A stretch of DNA of 64,000 nt from Pseudomonas brenneri (lineage in GTDB: Bacteria > Pseudomonadota > Gammaproteobacteria > Pseudomonadales > Pseudomonadaceae), in contig NZ_VFIL01000001.1 in the NCBI RefSeq assembly GCF_007858285.1, positions 678,329-742,328 of the forward strand. The letters run 5' to 3'. This document shows, in pieces, positions 35,201-43,612 of the stretch. The first letter of the stretch is position 1. Each line of letters starts with the position of its first letter. The notes below the pieces were generated by a model. The model was not told where the DNA came from. It ran no database searches and saw only the letters and a program-made list of their open reading frames with translations. A program made the translations under genes and the position numbers.

Positions 35201-37377
35201 CAGTTGGCCTGGGTGCCGCTGCCAAGGGCGCCAAGGCCTTTGCCGTCGGAGCATCGGCACTTTCAAAAGTAGGCCAAGTCGGCAAAATTATAGGCCGGGC
35301 GGCGGTGGGCGCACTTAATCCACTGGGCGGAATTGATGACCTGGCACGTGGTGTTGTATTTGTCGGGCGTAAGGCCCTGCACGGGGTCAAATACCTACGC
35401 GGCTCTTACCGCAGTCTCAATCTGCTGGAGTTGGCAAAAAAGTCTGATATTGCCGAAGGCACCTACAAGGCAACCAATAGCGCACGTGAAAGCAAAACCT
35501 TGGCTAAGTTCGATGAGGCAAGCAATAAATGGTACGCCTTTGATCCGCGTACAAAATTAGCATACGGTAAACCGCTGGATAACTTTGTCGTGGCCACTCC
35601 CAGGCTAAACGATCCCGACAGCCTGTATACAATCGGTAGCAATGATGCAGTAAAGACCGCGAGTCAGCAGCACGGCCTGGCGGCAACCGGTACATTCAAG
35701 ATTGGACAAGAGACGATTGAAGGTAATGTCGTCATGTTTCAAGGCAATTGGCATCAGTACGACGCGTTGAAGAAACGAGCCTTTGGTCCCCCACTAAGCG
35801 ATTTCAAACCGAGCCGGGTGGCGGCCAATGGTGAGGTCAAATCACTCCACGCCGACTTACTGGATTATGAAGTCAAGCATATAGATCCGGACGAGCTAAA
35901 GATCAGGGGATTGCAAGGCAATATCTATGTGGGCCGGAGTAACAAGGAGTATGTCAAAGTTAATGGGAAGCTTTATTCCTCGCACTTGAAAGAGGGTCAA
36001 CGAGTCATCCGTCATGCCAGGGGAGCAGGCCCGGACATACCCATCAAGGATCTGGGCCCTTCTGGATGGGGTCTCGCCTCAAGAGAAAATCGTTTGCTGG
36101 GAGGAGCAGGCAACGCCCCAACGCCCTGGAAGCTCGGCGACACTACTTATGTGGCACCGATGGACGATATTAAAGCAGCAGCGGGTTCTAACCCCCCGTA
36201 TACGCTCAACTATCTGGGCGTGGACCACACTGTCATCTTCGACAGCTCCATCGGGGGATGGAAAGCGGCCAATATCTCTGTCGGCATCGAAAATCAAGGC
36301 CAGAATTACTTCTGGAGAGTCGGTAAGAACAAATGGCAACGGGGAACATTCAAGGAACTTAAAAACGCTAAGAAAATCGACTCCCACAGATTCCAATTTA
36401 TTGATGTCTCCCCCTCGACAATTACAAAAATCCCGATAGATGCGAGGCCTTTGCCCAAAGAACTCCACTATTTCTGGGCAGGCCAGGACGTACCCACCCA
36501 CCTTATAGAAAACATGGCTAACAATGCAGCCAAAACATCAGGCTATAAATCCATTTTGCATGTAGATGCCGACACCCCAGCCATTTTTCAACAAATAAAA
36601 AGCAAGTTAGAAAAAAAGGCCCCTGGACTGACGATAATGGACCTCAATAAAGACGACGTTTTTAAACAATTGAAACAGAGTGAACTGTACGATTATTTTC
36701 GCCAAGGGCAAGGAAAAAATCTTGCAGCAGCGTCGGACGTCGCACGTTATCCCATCATGAATAAATACGGGGGCATTTATCTTGATACCGACGATATCAT
36801 TCAATCCGACATCGGCAATGCTTTATTAAACGCGGGTTCTAATGACATCCTGCTCAGCAAACCTGTTGCGCACAAGCTTACTGAATACCGGCCATTCTAC
36901 AATACCAGTAATTTTGCAACACAGCCTGGCAACCCTGTGATTACAGATATAATCGCAGAAATGAACGAGCGGTTTTCCGCCAACAAATCCTACTTTGCCG
37001 CCAATCGCCCCGTCGCCACGAGGGGCCCCGATGGAAACGTTTTATATACTCCTGCGTTCGACGCCTATGAGGGAAAAATTTTTGAGACCGTTGGCCCCAA
37101 TCTATTTAATGACATCCTAAAGAGAAAAAGGCCTGACATGTATGAGCTGGGTTTCGATGGCATCACTAAAGAATCAAAAATCGTTGACAACAAGCTCGTC
37201 GCATCCGGACCCACTGTCAACATTCTAGCCACCACACGAAAATTTTACACAAACAAGGGAATCGCTCCTCCCGACCTCTTGGGTTTACACATAAAAGCAA
37301 TGAAAGAGCACTATCTTGCACTTTCCCAGAAATTCAACATCAAGATTGGCGCCGAACACTCTTGGATCAATACATAG
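32284..37377 (+). CDS. very large putative toxin with C-terminal TcdA/TcdB-type glucosyltransferase domain
   Basis: A 1,697-residue protein. Residues 1 to about 950 match nothing I recognise. About 955-1020 is a hydrophobic glycine/alanine-rich stretch (DIFGFAVGLGAAAKGAKAFAVGASAL) that could insert in membranes. About 1080-1175 has two copies of a W-x-x-(Y/F)-D...GxPL-x(2)-F unit. From 1390 on is a GT-A glycosyltransferase domain: Trp1398 in LHYFWAGQ, Asp1485 and Arg1488 in SDVARY, Tyr1499, and the metal-binding DTD at 1501-1503. The spacing of these residues equals that of Asp270, Arg273, Tyr284, Asp286 and Asp288 in clostridial TcdB. It should transfer a sugar, perhaps to host proteins. No Sec signal or T6SS marker is seen. 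The TTG start has GAGGGA upstream; ATG at 32368 is the alternative. Confidence 0.8.
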   Translation: MGQTTTHSSCHGSCLPQDLSSIPQAATLMNSVSNHMTAQPRPFCAPNSLSPQPPSRPKREAPAPSESTESARTQGDRELAMAYHSALLLAANRERNVTINTIAPDSTFGQWWAQLKEAFHSPEVRQWIEDKGINTGSITLNPESGQISFKRQRHLDPEQKRFTVGQDDWQWAAISGPILQAGRVLSAGHAETTFTPPATDLDQPVPYELIGHFYKEQPNLTQPSMRQRAVEIDRNQGFTTLDPSTFASLIKSRSEDALQNQKAYLGDIYDRHQASAELRHLATSVEGGIEYAGQIKDELKKRMIDLSLDSTYQATTHPPSNRVSLLQFIEDHGWDIPDHHEQLVNLASALSTPTPKAPVNGNLGGALTWPAPLEQDSLEQLKADLRTGTLGAITLLPFNRVLDYLLDGRPISPEEQSNPRVLIDTLVNSPRGKAVGQAIQGTFEARSVKGSAADWLLAALNVENDGRTSDQTKNQSHGEIQGYRLVSPDNTGKSPSTIIKELVNHLVAKGIASSSEKAAVQAHLLLANRAPAFLIKGIPNQVVVGTHSWVSLVTATARIEAKSPGATAAMSYTQIMLEAGVAPITDEERRVEYAAQNEAIKDWGVANGLSYPVDKVALNAVREAFNAQIRELKEASETQLPGMPTTQNIALEQLKKALPEMDPKLFTQKCITSKPSSRFFPGPYSILDMYIDGRGLRGTPDSADNWGEPGRHLIKSVTSGAVDLPPDGKPATWVASSEAININDVMTKLQKLPRPLDAFNETFAGYAKAVKKATSAQLKLLISKLPLEDRKNLEFGKLTIRKEIKYLRNDHPTRVEPGVLLVKTERNGNVMTYAIDRLKGTVTRQPNQNYKEYAPSSSFMSSSGGKRFDVVKPAGQYSPEITNENNAAQGVPNSFSSARTQYIVDAMITDMDLPAVERYAKGATTFDTEVPTYKILEEIALSLIPLRSAIKNFIEGKVSDGLIDLAFDIFGFAVGLGAAAKGAKAFAVGASALSKVGQVGKIIGRAAVGALNPLGGIDDLARGVVFVGRKALHGVKYLRGSYRSLNLLELAKKSDIAEGTYKATNSARESKTLAKFDEASNKWYAFDPRTKLAYGKPLDNFVVATPRLNDPDSLYTIGSNDAVKTASQQHGLAATGTFKIGQETIEGNVVMFQGNWHQYDALKKRAFGPPLSDFKPSRVAANGEVKSLHADLLDYEVKHIDPDELKIRGLQGNIYVGRSNKEYVKVNGKLYSSHLKEGQRVIRHARGAGPDIPIKDLGPSGWGLASRENRLLGGAGNAPTPWKLGDTTYVAPMDDIKAAAGSNPPYTLNYLGVDHTVIFDSSIGGWKAANISVGIENQGQNYFWRVGKNKWQRGTFKELKNAKKIDSHRFQFIDVSPSTITKIPIDARPLPKELHYFWAGQDVPTHLIENMANNAAKTSGYKSILHVDADTPAIFQQIKSKLEKKAPGLTIMDLNKDDVFKQLKQSELYDYFRQGQGKNLAAASDVARYPIMNKYGGIYLDTDDIIQSDIGNALLNAGSNDILLSKPVAHKLTEYRPFYNTSNFATQPGNPVITDIIAEMNERFSANKSYFAANRPVATRGPDGNVLYTPAFDAYEGKIFETVGPNLFNDILKRKRPDMYELGFDGITKESKIVDNKLVASGPTVNILATTRKFYTNKGIAPPDLLGLHIKAMKEHYLALSQKFNIKIGAEHSWINT

Positions 37378-37402
37378 GCATGATTAAAGCAGGATAGCCT
37401 TT

Positions 37403-37454
37403 ACTCCTCAGCTCGTACTTGCGAGATGAGGAGTCAGTGGGTACCGACAACCCA
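37403..37454. terminator. tandem hairpins between convergent genes
   Basis: ACTCCTCA (37403-37410) pairs with TGAGGAGT (37427-37434), with an inner CTCG/CGAG stem; GTGGGT/ACCCAC (37437-37454) forms a second hairpin. There is no clear U-run, but the position between the toxin gene and the convergent MocR gene suggests transcription termination. Confidence 0.5.
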
Positions 37455-37466
37455 CCTGCAAAAACC

Positions 37467-38810
37467 TTAATAACCCGCCACCACCCACCGCACCTTCAGT
37501 AAAGCCGCCCGCAGCGCACTTTTGTCCACTGAGCCCAAAGCCAGTCGAACAGCATGGGGCACCAGCGTCGACACGCAAAACGGCTCAGCCGTGGAGACCG
37601 AGATATTCTCCCGGGCCAGCGCCATGACGATCTGATCCGCCCGCGTATCCTCTCCCAATGGCAACCATAAAAAGTACGACGATGGATGAGCGATGTAGTC
37701 CAGCCCCACCAATACTTCTGTCGCCAGTGCCTGCCGGGCCTGGGCGTCCTGGCGTTTTTGCGCCTCCAGTTGCAGCACAGTGCCGTCGTCGATCCAGCCC
37801 GCAGCGATGGCCGTCATCACGCCGGGCGCGTTCCACACGGTGGCCATGATCGTGCGCTCCAGCGCCGGCACCCATTGGGCCGGCGCAACCACAAAACCAA
37901 CCCGCAGGCCGGTGGCGACACTTTTGGACAAGCCGCCCACATACACCGTGCGCTCCGGTGCCAACTGTGCCAGCGGTGGCGGTGCGTCTTCTGCGAGGAA
38001 GGCATAGGCGGCGTCTTCGATCAGGATCAACTGATGCTTGCGAGCGATGCACACCAACTGCTCGCGCTGCTCAAGCCCCAGCACCCAGCCCAGGGGGTTG
38101 TGCAGGGTCGGCATGCAATACAGTGCCCGCACAGATCGGTGTCGACACAGTTGCTCAAGGGCAGCAAGGTCAGGGCCGGTCGGCGTGACCGGGATCGCGA
38201 CGATCTCCAGATGCAACGTTTCGGCCAGCACCTTGAAACCGGAATAGGTCAACGCATCCACGGCAATCACATCGCCCGGCTTGAGCATGGCCATCATCGC
38301 CACCGTCAATCCATGCTGGGCACCGCTGACCACCAGTACCTGTTCAGCCTCGACCGTGAGCCCGCGATGCAACAAGTGCCGCGCCATTGCCGCCCGCTCA
38401 TGGGGGCGCCCGGCATGGGGCTGGTAGCGCAGCAATGCCTCCAGGTCACCGGACAACGCCAGTTGGCGCAACGCCGTGCGCAACAGATCGGCCTGGCCGG
38501 GCAAGGACGGGTAATTGAAATTAAGGTCCACCATGCCCGCCGCCACGGCAATCTGCCCAACGCCCTGCCCTGGCGACAAGGAAATTTCCCGCACAAAGGT
38601 GCCGCGCCCGGTCTCGCCACTGACCAGACCCATGGCCTCCAGCTCGCTGTATACCCGGCTGGCCGTCACCAGGGCCAGGCCATGGGTCGCGGCCAATTGG
38701 CGATGGGTAGGCAAGCGGGTGCCGGGCACCAGGGTTCCTGCACGGATATCCCTGGCAAAGGCATCCACCAACGACTTGTAACGGGCACGGGGCATGGGCG
38801 ATGTATCCAT
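37467..38810 (-). CDS. MocR-type (GntR/aminotransferase) transcriptional regulator
   Basis: A 447-residue fusion. Residues 1-75 are a GntR winged helix (SLVDAFARDIRAGTLVPGTRLPTHRQLAATHGLALVTASRVYSELEAMGLV); the rest is a fold-type-I PLP aminotransferase domain with VSGAQHGLTVAMMAMLKPGD, YCMPTLHNPLGW and the PLP-lysine segment YVGGLSKSVATGLRVGFV. The domain senses a PLP-linked amino compound. The start at 38810 is where family similarity begins; an upstream open frame of 141 codons is not supported. It diverges from an EamA transporter gene 76 bases away, its probable target. Confidence 0.93.
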   Translation of the reverse strand: MDTSPMPRARYKSLVDAFARDIRAGTLVPGTRLPTHRQLAATHGLALVTASRVYSELEAMGLVSGETGRGTFVREISLSPGQGVGQIAVAAGMVDLNFNYPSLPGQADLLRTALRQLALSGDLEALLRYQPHAGRPHERAAMARHLLHRGLTVEAEQVLVVSGAQHGLTVAMMAMLKPGDVIAVDALTYSGFKVLAETLHLEIVAIPVTPTGPDLAALEQLCRHRSVRALYCMPTLHNPLGWVLGLEQREQLVCIARKHQLILIEDAAYAFLAEDAPPPLAQLAPERTVYVGGLSKSVATGLRVGFVVAPAQWVPALERTIMATVWNAPGVMTAIAAGWIDDGTVLQLEAQKRQDAQARQALATEVLVGLDYIAHPSSYFLWLPLGEDTRADQIVMALARENISVSTAEPFCVSTLVPHAVRLALGSVDKSALRAALLKVRWVVAGY

Positions 38811-38886
38811 GACAATTTTTTGATTGTCATCATCTTCAACCCTAGGATGCCCAAAACACAACCCATCCCTAGCGAGCCTTCCTGAC

Positions 38887-39777
38887 ATGGAACAGACTTC
38901 CCGGTTGATCACTCCAGAACGCAGCAGCCACGGCTGGATCAATGGATTGATCGGCGTGCTGATTTTCAGCGGATCATTGCCCGCCACCCGCCTGGCGGTG
39001 CTGGAATTCGAGCCGGTCTTCCTGACCGTGGCCAGGGCCAGCATTGCCGCCGTGCTTGGCCTGGCGCTGTTGTGGTTGTTCAGGGCGCGGCGTCCGGCAG
39101 CCGACCAATGGTGGCCGTTGCTGATCGTCGCCTTTGGCGTAGTTATCGGCTTCCCGTTGTTGACCGCACTGGCCTTGCAGTACGTGACCTCTGCCCACTC
39201 CATCGTGTTTATCGGCTTGCTGCCCCTGGCCACCGCCGTGTTCGGTGTACTGCGTGGCGGCGAGCGGCCGCGCCCAGTGTTCTGGCTGTTTTCAATCCTT
39301 GGCAGCCTGCTGGTGATGGGTTACGCGTTTGCCCAGGGCCTGAGCGCCGCCCCCGCTGGCGACCTGTTGATGCTATTGGCCGTGCTGGTGTGCGGGCTGG
39401 GTTACGCCGAAGGGGCCAAGCTGTCGCGTACCCTCGGCGGCTGGCAGGTGATCTGCTGGGCATTGGTGGTGTCGCTGCCGGTGGTGGCGCCATTGACCTT
39501 TATCCTCGCCCCCGCCTCCTTCGAAGGGATCAGCCTGCCGGCCTGGCTGAGCCTGGGCTATGTGTCGTTGTTCAGCATGTTGATCGGTTTTGTGTTCTGG
39601 TACCGCGGGCTGGCGCAAGGGGGGATTGCTGCGGTCGGCCAGTTGCAGTTATTGCAACCGTTCTTCGGCCTGGCACTGGCCGCGACCCTGCTGCATGAAC
39701 AGGTCAGCCTGGGCATGCTGGCGGTGACCGTCGCGGTGATTGCCTGCGTGGCCGGGGCGAAGAAATTTGCGCGCTAG
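38887..39777 (+). CDS. EamA/DMT-family transporter
   Basis: A 296-residue inner-membrane protein with ten hydrophobic helices arranged as two EamA repeats; the first includes LIFSGSLPATRLAVLEFEPVFLTVARA, the second SLFSMLIGFVFWYRGLAQGGIAAVGQLQLLQPFFGL. Such proteins usually export metabolites or amino acids. The divergent MocR regulator suggests substrate-induced expression. Start at 38887 is supported by family length. Confidence 0.9.
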   Translation: MEQTSRLITPERSSHGWINGLIGVLIFSGSLPATRLAVLEFEPVFLTVARASIAAVLGLALLWLFRARRPAADQWWPLLIVAFGVVIGFPLLTALALQYVTSAHSIVFIGLLPLATAVFGVLRGGERPRPVFWLFSILGSLLVMGYAFAQGLSAAPAGDLLMLLAVLVCGLGYAEGAKLSRTLGGWQVICWALVVSLPVVAPLTFILAPASFEGISLPAWLSLGYVSLFSMLIGFVFWYRGLAQGGIAAVGQLQLLQPFFGLALAATLLHEQVSLGMLAVTVAVIACVAGAKKFAR

Positions 39778-39828
39778 GCGTGCCCGCCATTAGTCTCTGG
39801 GGTTGGCCCAAAACAATAAGGATCAACC

Positions 39829-40323
39829 ATGCACAGCCCTTCCCTGCAAGACACCACTGCGCCGGATGGCGTCTGTTACGGCTGCGGCCCGAGCAATGCC
39901 CACGGGCTGCACATCAAGAGCCGCTGGGATGAGGACGGCGTGCATATCGTCGCCGAGCATCTGCCCGACGCCCAATACTGCGGCTGGCCCGACCTGGTCT
40001 ACGGTGGCCTGATCGCCATGTTGGTCGATTGCCACTCCAACTGGACCGCCATGGCCTATCACTACCGCGCAGAACAGCGCACACCCGGTGAGCTACCGCG
40101 CATCAACTGTGTGACCGGCAACCTGGGCATCAAATTTATCAAGCCGACTCCGATGGGCGTGCCACTGATCCTGCGCGCCAGGGTCGAGGGTGAGGTCGGG
40201 CGCAAGAGCCGCGTGGTCTGCGAGGTGTATGCCGATGGTGTGCTGACGGCAATTGGCGATTCGATCTTCGTGCGGGTCGATACCGGGCACCTGGCCGATG
40301 TCGCCCATGGCCGACAAGCCTGA
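39829..40323 (+). CDS. PaaI-like hotdog-fold thioesterase
   Basis: A 164-residue protein with the PaaI/THEM4-type thioesterase fold. Features are an N-terminal CYGCGPSNAHGLHIKSRWDED segment with two cysteines, the core WPDLVYGGLIAMLVDCHSNWTAMAYHY where the YGG and Asp mark the active site, and IKFIKPTPMGVPLILRARVEGEVGRKSRVVCEVYADG as the second strand set. It probably hydrolyses an acyl-CoA in the cytoplasm. It stands between the EamA gene and a dienelactone-hydrolase-like gene on the same strand. Confidence 0.85.
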   Translation: MHSPSLQDTTAPDGVCYGCGPSNAHGLHIKSRWDEDGVHIVAEHLPDAQYCGWPDLVYGGLIAMLVDCHSNWTAMAYHYRAEQRTPGELPRINCVTGNLGIKFIKPTPMGVPLILRARVEGEVGRKSRVVCEVYADGVLTAIGDSIFVRVDTGHLADVAHGRQA

Positions 40324-40369
40324 CAATGGTCTACATTCAACGCCACGTGCCGAAAAGAGGAGCTTGCCG

Positions 40370-41257
40370 ATGACTCGCCTGACCGCCAAAGACTTCGCCC
40401 CGCAACTGCTGGAACTCTACGACGGCTACGCCCATGGCAAGATCAACCGTCGCGAGTTTCTCGACCGTGCGGCCCTGTTCACCTTTGGCGGGCTGACCGC
40501 TTCGGCGCTGCTGGCCTCCCTGAGCCCCAATTACGCACTGGCCGAGCAGGTGAAGTTCACCGACCCGGACATCGTCGCCGACTACATCACCTACCCCTCG
40601 CCCAAGGGCAACGGTTCGGTGCGCGGCTACCTGGTACGCCCGGCCAAGGCCGAAGGCAAACTGCCGGCGGTGGTGGTAGTCCACGAAAACCGAGGGCTCA
40701 ATCCCTATATCGAAGACGTCGCACGGCGCCTGGGCAAAGCCGGGTTTATCGCCCTGGCGCCCGACGGCCTGACGTCGGTGGGCGGTTACCCGGGCAATGA
40801 TGAAAAAGGCGTGGCGCTGCAACAGACCGTCGACCCGACCAAGCTGATGAATGACTTCTTCGCCGCCATCGAATGGTTGATGAACCACGACACCAGCACC
40901 GGCAAGGTGGGTATCACCGGCTTCTGCTACGGCGGCGGCGTGACCAATGCGGCAGCGGTGGCCTACCCGGAACTGGGCGCAGCGGTGTCGTTCTACGGGC
41001 GCCAACCTGACGCCAAGGACGTGCCGAAGATCAAGGCGCCGATCATGTTGCACTTTGGCGAGTTGGACACGCGAATCAACGAAGGCTGGCCGGCTTATGA
41101 GGCTGCCTTGAAGGCTGCTGGCACGACCTATGAAGGGTTTATCTACAAGGGTGCCAACCACGGTTTCCACAACGACTCGACCCCACGCTACGACGAGGCT
41201 GCCGCGAACCTGGCCTGGGAACGCACGTTGGGTTGGTTCCGTAAATACCTCGTGTAA
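40370..41257 (+). CDS. dienelactone-hydrolase-family protein with twin-arginine-like signal
   Basis: A 295-residue alpha/beta hydrolase. An Arg-Arg pair (27-28) in INRREFLDRAALF before a hydrophobic stretch suggests Tat-type export. The hydrolase domain has VVVHENRGLNPYIEDVARRLGKAGF, the nucleophile elbow GFCYGGG with Cys186 in place of the usual serine, the acidic residue in HFGELDTRI and a catalytic His in GANHGFHND. This is the COG0412 pattern. AGAGGAG precedes the ATG. The substrate is unknown. Confidence 0.88.
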   Translation: MTRLTAKDFAPQLLELYDGYAHGKINRREFLDRAALFTFGGLTASALLASLSPNYALAEQVKFTDPDIVADYITYPSPKGNGSVRGYLVRPAKAEGKLPAVVVVHENRGLNPYIEDVARRLGKAGFIALAPDGLTSVGGYPGNDEKGVALQQTVDPTKLMNDFFAAIEWLMNHDTSTGKVGITGFCYGGGVTNAAAVAYPELGAAVSFYGRQPDAKDVPKIKAPIMLHFGELDTRINEGWPAYEAALKAAGTTYEGFIYKGANHGFHNDSTPRYDEAAANLAWERTLGWFRKYLV

Positions 41258-41286
41258 TTGCCAGCGATAGCGACTTCACGGGCGCC

Positions 41287-41312
41287 ATCGCAGGCAAGCC
41301 TGGCGTCTACAG
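41287..41312. repeat. single REP fragment at the end of ampR
   Basis: CATCGCAGGCAAGCCTGGCG resembles the tip of a GTGGGAGC-type REP arm and slightly overlaps the stop codon of the LysR gene. The complementary arm is not present. Confidence 0.45.
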
Positions 41313-42185
41313 GTTCGTCACCTGCTCCAGCAACCATTGCTTGAACGCCAGCATCGCCGGGGTTTCGATGCGTGACTGCAGGCGCGTCAGCCAGTAACTA
41401 CCCGTAGTGATGCCCACATCGAACGGCTGGCGGATCACGTCCTGGGCCAACTGCCGCGAGAACATCAGTGCCGGCACCAGGGCCACGCCATTGCCCTGCA
41501 ACGCCGCTTCCATCATCGCCAGGGACGAGTCGAACACAATGCTGCGCGGCACCAGGGTGTCGGCGGGCAAGCCTGCGGCCTGGAACCAGAGGCTCCATTC
41601 ATCCGCCCGGTAAGAACGCAATAACGTGTGCTTCAACACATCGCCCGGGTCGTGCAGTTGGCGGGCAATCGACGGCACACACAACACCGTCAGTGGCGCC
41701 ACCAGCAACTCATAGGCGTGGGTACCATGCCACGCGCCAGCACCAAAGCGGATCGCATAATCCAGCCCTTCGGCCGCTACATCCACCCGGTTGTTATGGG
41801 TGGACAGCCGCAGGTCGATAAACGGGTAGCGCGCCTGAAACTCCGCCAGGCGTGGCAGCAGCCAGCCCACCGCAAACGTACCCACCGCGCCTACCGTCAG
41901 CACTTCTCGATAATGCCCAGCCTGGAACTGGCCGAGGGTCTGGGCAATGCGGTCGAAAGACTCACGCAGCACCGGCAGTAATGTCTCCCCCTCGCTGGTG
42001 AGCATCAAGCCACGGGGCAGACGCTTGAACAGGGTGACATTGAGCTGTGCCTCCAGGCTCTTGACCTGGTGGCTGACTGCCGCCTGGGTCACGCACAGTT
42101 CGATGGCCGCCCGGGTAAAGCTCAAGTGCCGGGCAGAGGCTTCGAAGGCACGCAGAGCGTTAAGGGGCAAATGGGAACGCAACAT
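41307..42185 (-). CDS. ampR: AmpR, LysR-type regulator of the chromosomal beta-lactamase
   Basis: A 292-residue LysR protein that closely follows Pseudomonas AmpR from memory: HLPLNALRAFEASARHLSFTRAAIELCVTQAAVSHQVKSLE at the DNA-binding end, and HNNRVDVAAEGLDYAIRFG plus LLRSYRADEWSLWFQAAGL in the effector domain, which binds muropeptides and UDP-MurNAc-pentapeptide. It is transcribed divergently from an ampC gene across a 133-base gap, the classic arrangement in which AmpR represses ampC until cell-wall fragments accumulate. Confidence 0.93.
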   Translation of the reverse strand: MLRSHLPLNALRAFEASARHLSFTRAAIELCVTQAAVSHQVKSLEAQLNVTLFKRLPRGLMLTSEGETLLPVLRESFDRIAQTLGQFQAGHYREVLTVGAVGTFAVGWLLPRLAEFQARYPFIDLRLSTHNNRVDVAAEGLDYAIRFGAGAWHGTHAYELLVAPLTVLCVPSIARQLHDPGDVLKHTLLRSYRADEWSLWFQAAGLPADTLVPRSIVFDSSLAMMEAALQGNGVALVPALMFSRQLAQDVIRQPFDVGITTGSYWLTRLQSRIETPAMLAFKQWLLEQVTNL

Positions 42186-42318
42186 GGTCTAAGCCCAAAT
42201 TTTTCTAATGACTGGTGCGAGATATCATCGGTTGTCCAGGCTCGGCAAACTGCCTATCTTGGCCACGCCTGCGCAGGCAGCGATTACCTCCGATCATCCT
42301 CATGGAAGCGACATCATC

Positions 42319-43461
42319 ATGTATGAACATGTGCGCAACGTCACGATTCTCAGCCTATTGCTCGGCGCCGGCAACTGCATGGCCGCTGCCGACCTGCGCC
42401 AGGTGGTGGATGCCACCGTCAAGCCCTTGATGCAGCAACAGGCCATTCCCGGCCTGGCGGTCGCCATTGTTCAGGACGGCAAGGCCCGATACTTTAACTA
42501 CGGTGTCGCCGCAAAAGACAGCCAACAGCCCATCAGCGAAAACACCCTGTTCGAGATCGGTTCAGTGAGCAAGACCTTCACCGCGACCCTGGCCGGCTAT
42601 GCCCAGGCCACCGGCAAGCTGAAGCTGTCGGAGCCGGCCAGCCATTACTTGCCAGCCTTGCGCGGCAGCCTGTTCGACCACATCAGCGTACTCCACCTGG
42701 GCACCTACACGGCCGGCGGGCTGCCGTTGCAGTTCCCGTCCGAGGCGGACAATGCGCAGCACATGATCAGCTACTTCCAGCACTGGAAAGCCGATTTCGC
42801 CCCCGGCACCCAACGCCAGTATTCCAACCCCAGCCTGGGCCTGTTCGGCTATCTGGCGGCGCAAAGCCTGCAGCAACCTTTCGACGTGGTGATGGAAAAG
42901 ACCCTGCTGCCCAAGCTCGGGCTCAAGCACACCTATCTCACGGTGCCCAAGGCACAAATGGGCCTGTACGCCCAGGGCTATGACAAGGCCGGCAAGCCGG
43001 TGCGCGTCAGCCCTGGGGCGCTGGACAGCGAAGCCTACGGGGTGAAGACCAGCCCGGCGGACCTGATCCGCTACGTAGCGGTGAACATGAACCCAACGAA
43101 CCTGGAAAAGCCCTTGCAAGCGGCGATCGCCACCACTCACACCGGCTACTACACCGCCAACGGCACCACCCAGGGGCTGGGCTGGGAAATGTCCGCCTAC
43201 CCACTGACCGTTGACACCCTGATGGCGCGAAACTCAACGGCCTGGGCAATGGAGCCGCACAAGGTCAACTGGCTGACCCCGCCGCAACCCTTGCAACCCA
43301 ACACGCTGGTCAACAAGACCGGCTCGACCGGTGGTTTTGGCGCCTATGTAGCCTACGTACCGAGCAAGGCCATCGGCGTAGTGATCCTGGCAAACAAGAA
43401 CTACCCCAATGCCGAACGGGTGAAAGCGGCCCATGCGATCTTGCAGGCCATGGAGCAATAA
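42319..43461 (+). CDS. ampC: AmpC, class C beta-lactamase
   Basis: A 380-residue periplasmic serine beta-lactamase. It has a signal peptide (about residues 1-24, ending CMAAA) and the three class C motifs: SVSK with nucleophile Ser82 and Lys85, Tyr168-Ser-Asn170, and Lys333-Thr-Gly335. Length matches AmpC. The ATG at 42319 gives a normal signal peptide; longer frames do not. The 133-base gap to ampR should contain the AmpR operator, but I could not place it reliably. Expression is probably inducible by beta-lactams. Confidence 0.95.
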   Translation: MYEHVRNVTILSLLLGAGNCMAAADLRQVVDATVKPLMQQQAIPGLAVAIVQDGKARYFNYGVAAKDSQQPISENTLFEIGSVSKTFTATLAGYAQATGKLKLSEPASHYLPALRGSLFDHISVLHLGTYTAGGLPLQFPSEADNAQHMISYFQHWKADFAPGTQRQYSNPSLGLFGYLAAQSLQQPFDVVMEKTLLPKLGLKHTYLTVPKAQMGLYAQGYDKAGKPVRVSPGALDSEAYGVKTSPADLIRYVAVNMNPTNLEKPLQAAIATTHTGYYTANGTTQGLGWEMSAYPLTVDTLMARNSTAWAMEPHKVNWLTPPQPLQPNTLVNKTGSTGGFGAYVAYVPSKAIGVVILANKNYPNAERVKAAHAILQAMEQ

Positions 43462-43497
43462 CCGACCTGAACATTTTTTGAACCCACCACATTCCAA

Positions 43498-43591
43498 TGT
43501 GGGAGCGGACTTGCTCGCGAATGCGGTGATTCAGTCGACATATCCGGCGACTGACACACTGCATTCGCGAGCAAGCCCGCTCCCACAGGGA
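43498..43591. repeat. REPIN (GTGGGAGC type)
   Basis: ATGTGGGAGCGGACTTGCTC and the inverted GAGCAAGCCCGCTCCCACAG lie at the two ends of a 94-base element between the convergent ampC and ubiT genes. It may also act as a bidirectional terminator. Confidence 0.85.
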
Positions 43592-43612
43592 AGCAGCTTC
43601 GCGGGCGGGTCT

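Noticed and set aside
32284..37377. Possible type VI secretion or contact-dependent toxin identity for the giant protein
   Set aside because: No PAAR, VgrG, Rhs, two-partner or MIX-type marker was seen, and no immunity gene follows; delivery route left open.
38811..39233. N-terminal extension of the MocR frame
   Set aside because: The extension overlaps the divergent EamA gene, has low-complexity composition, and family similarity starts at 38810.
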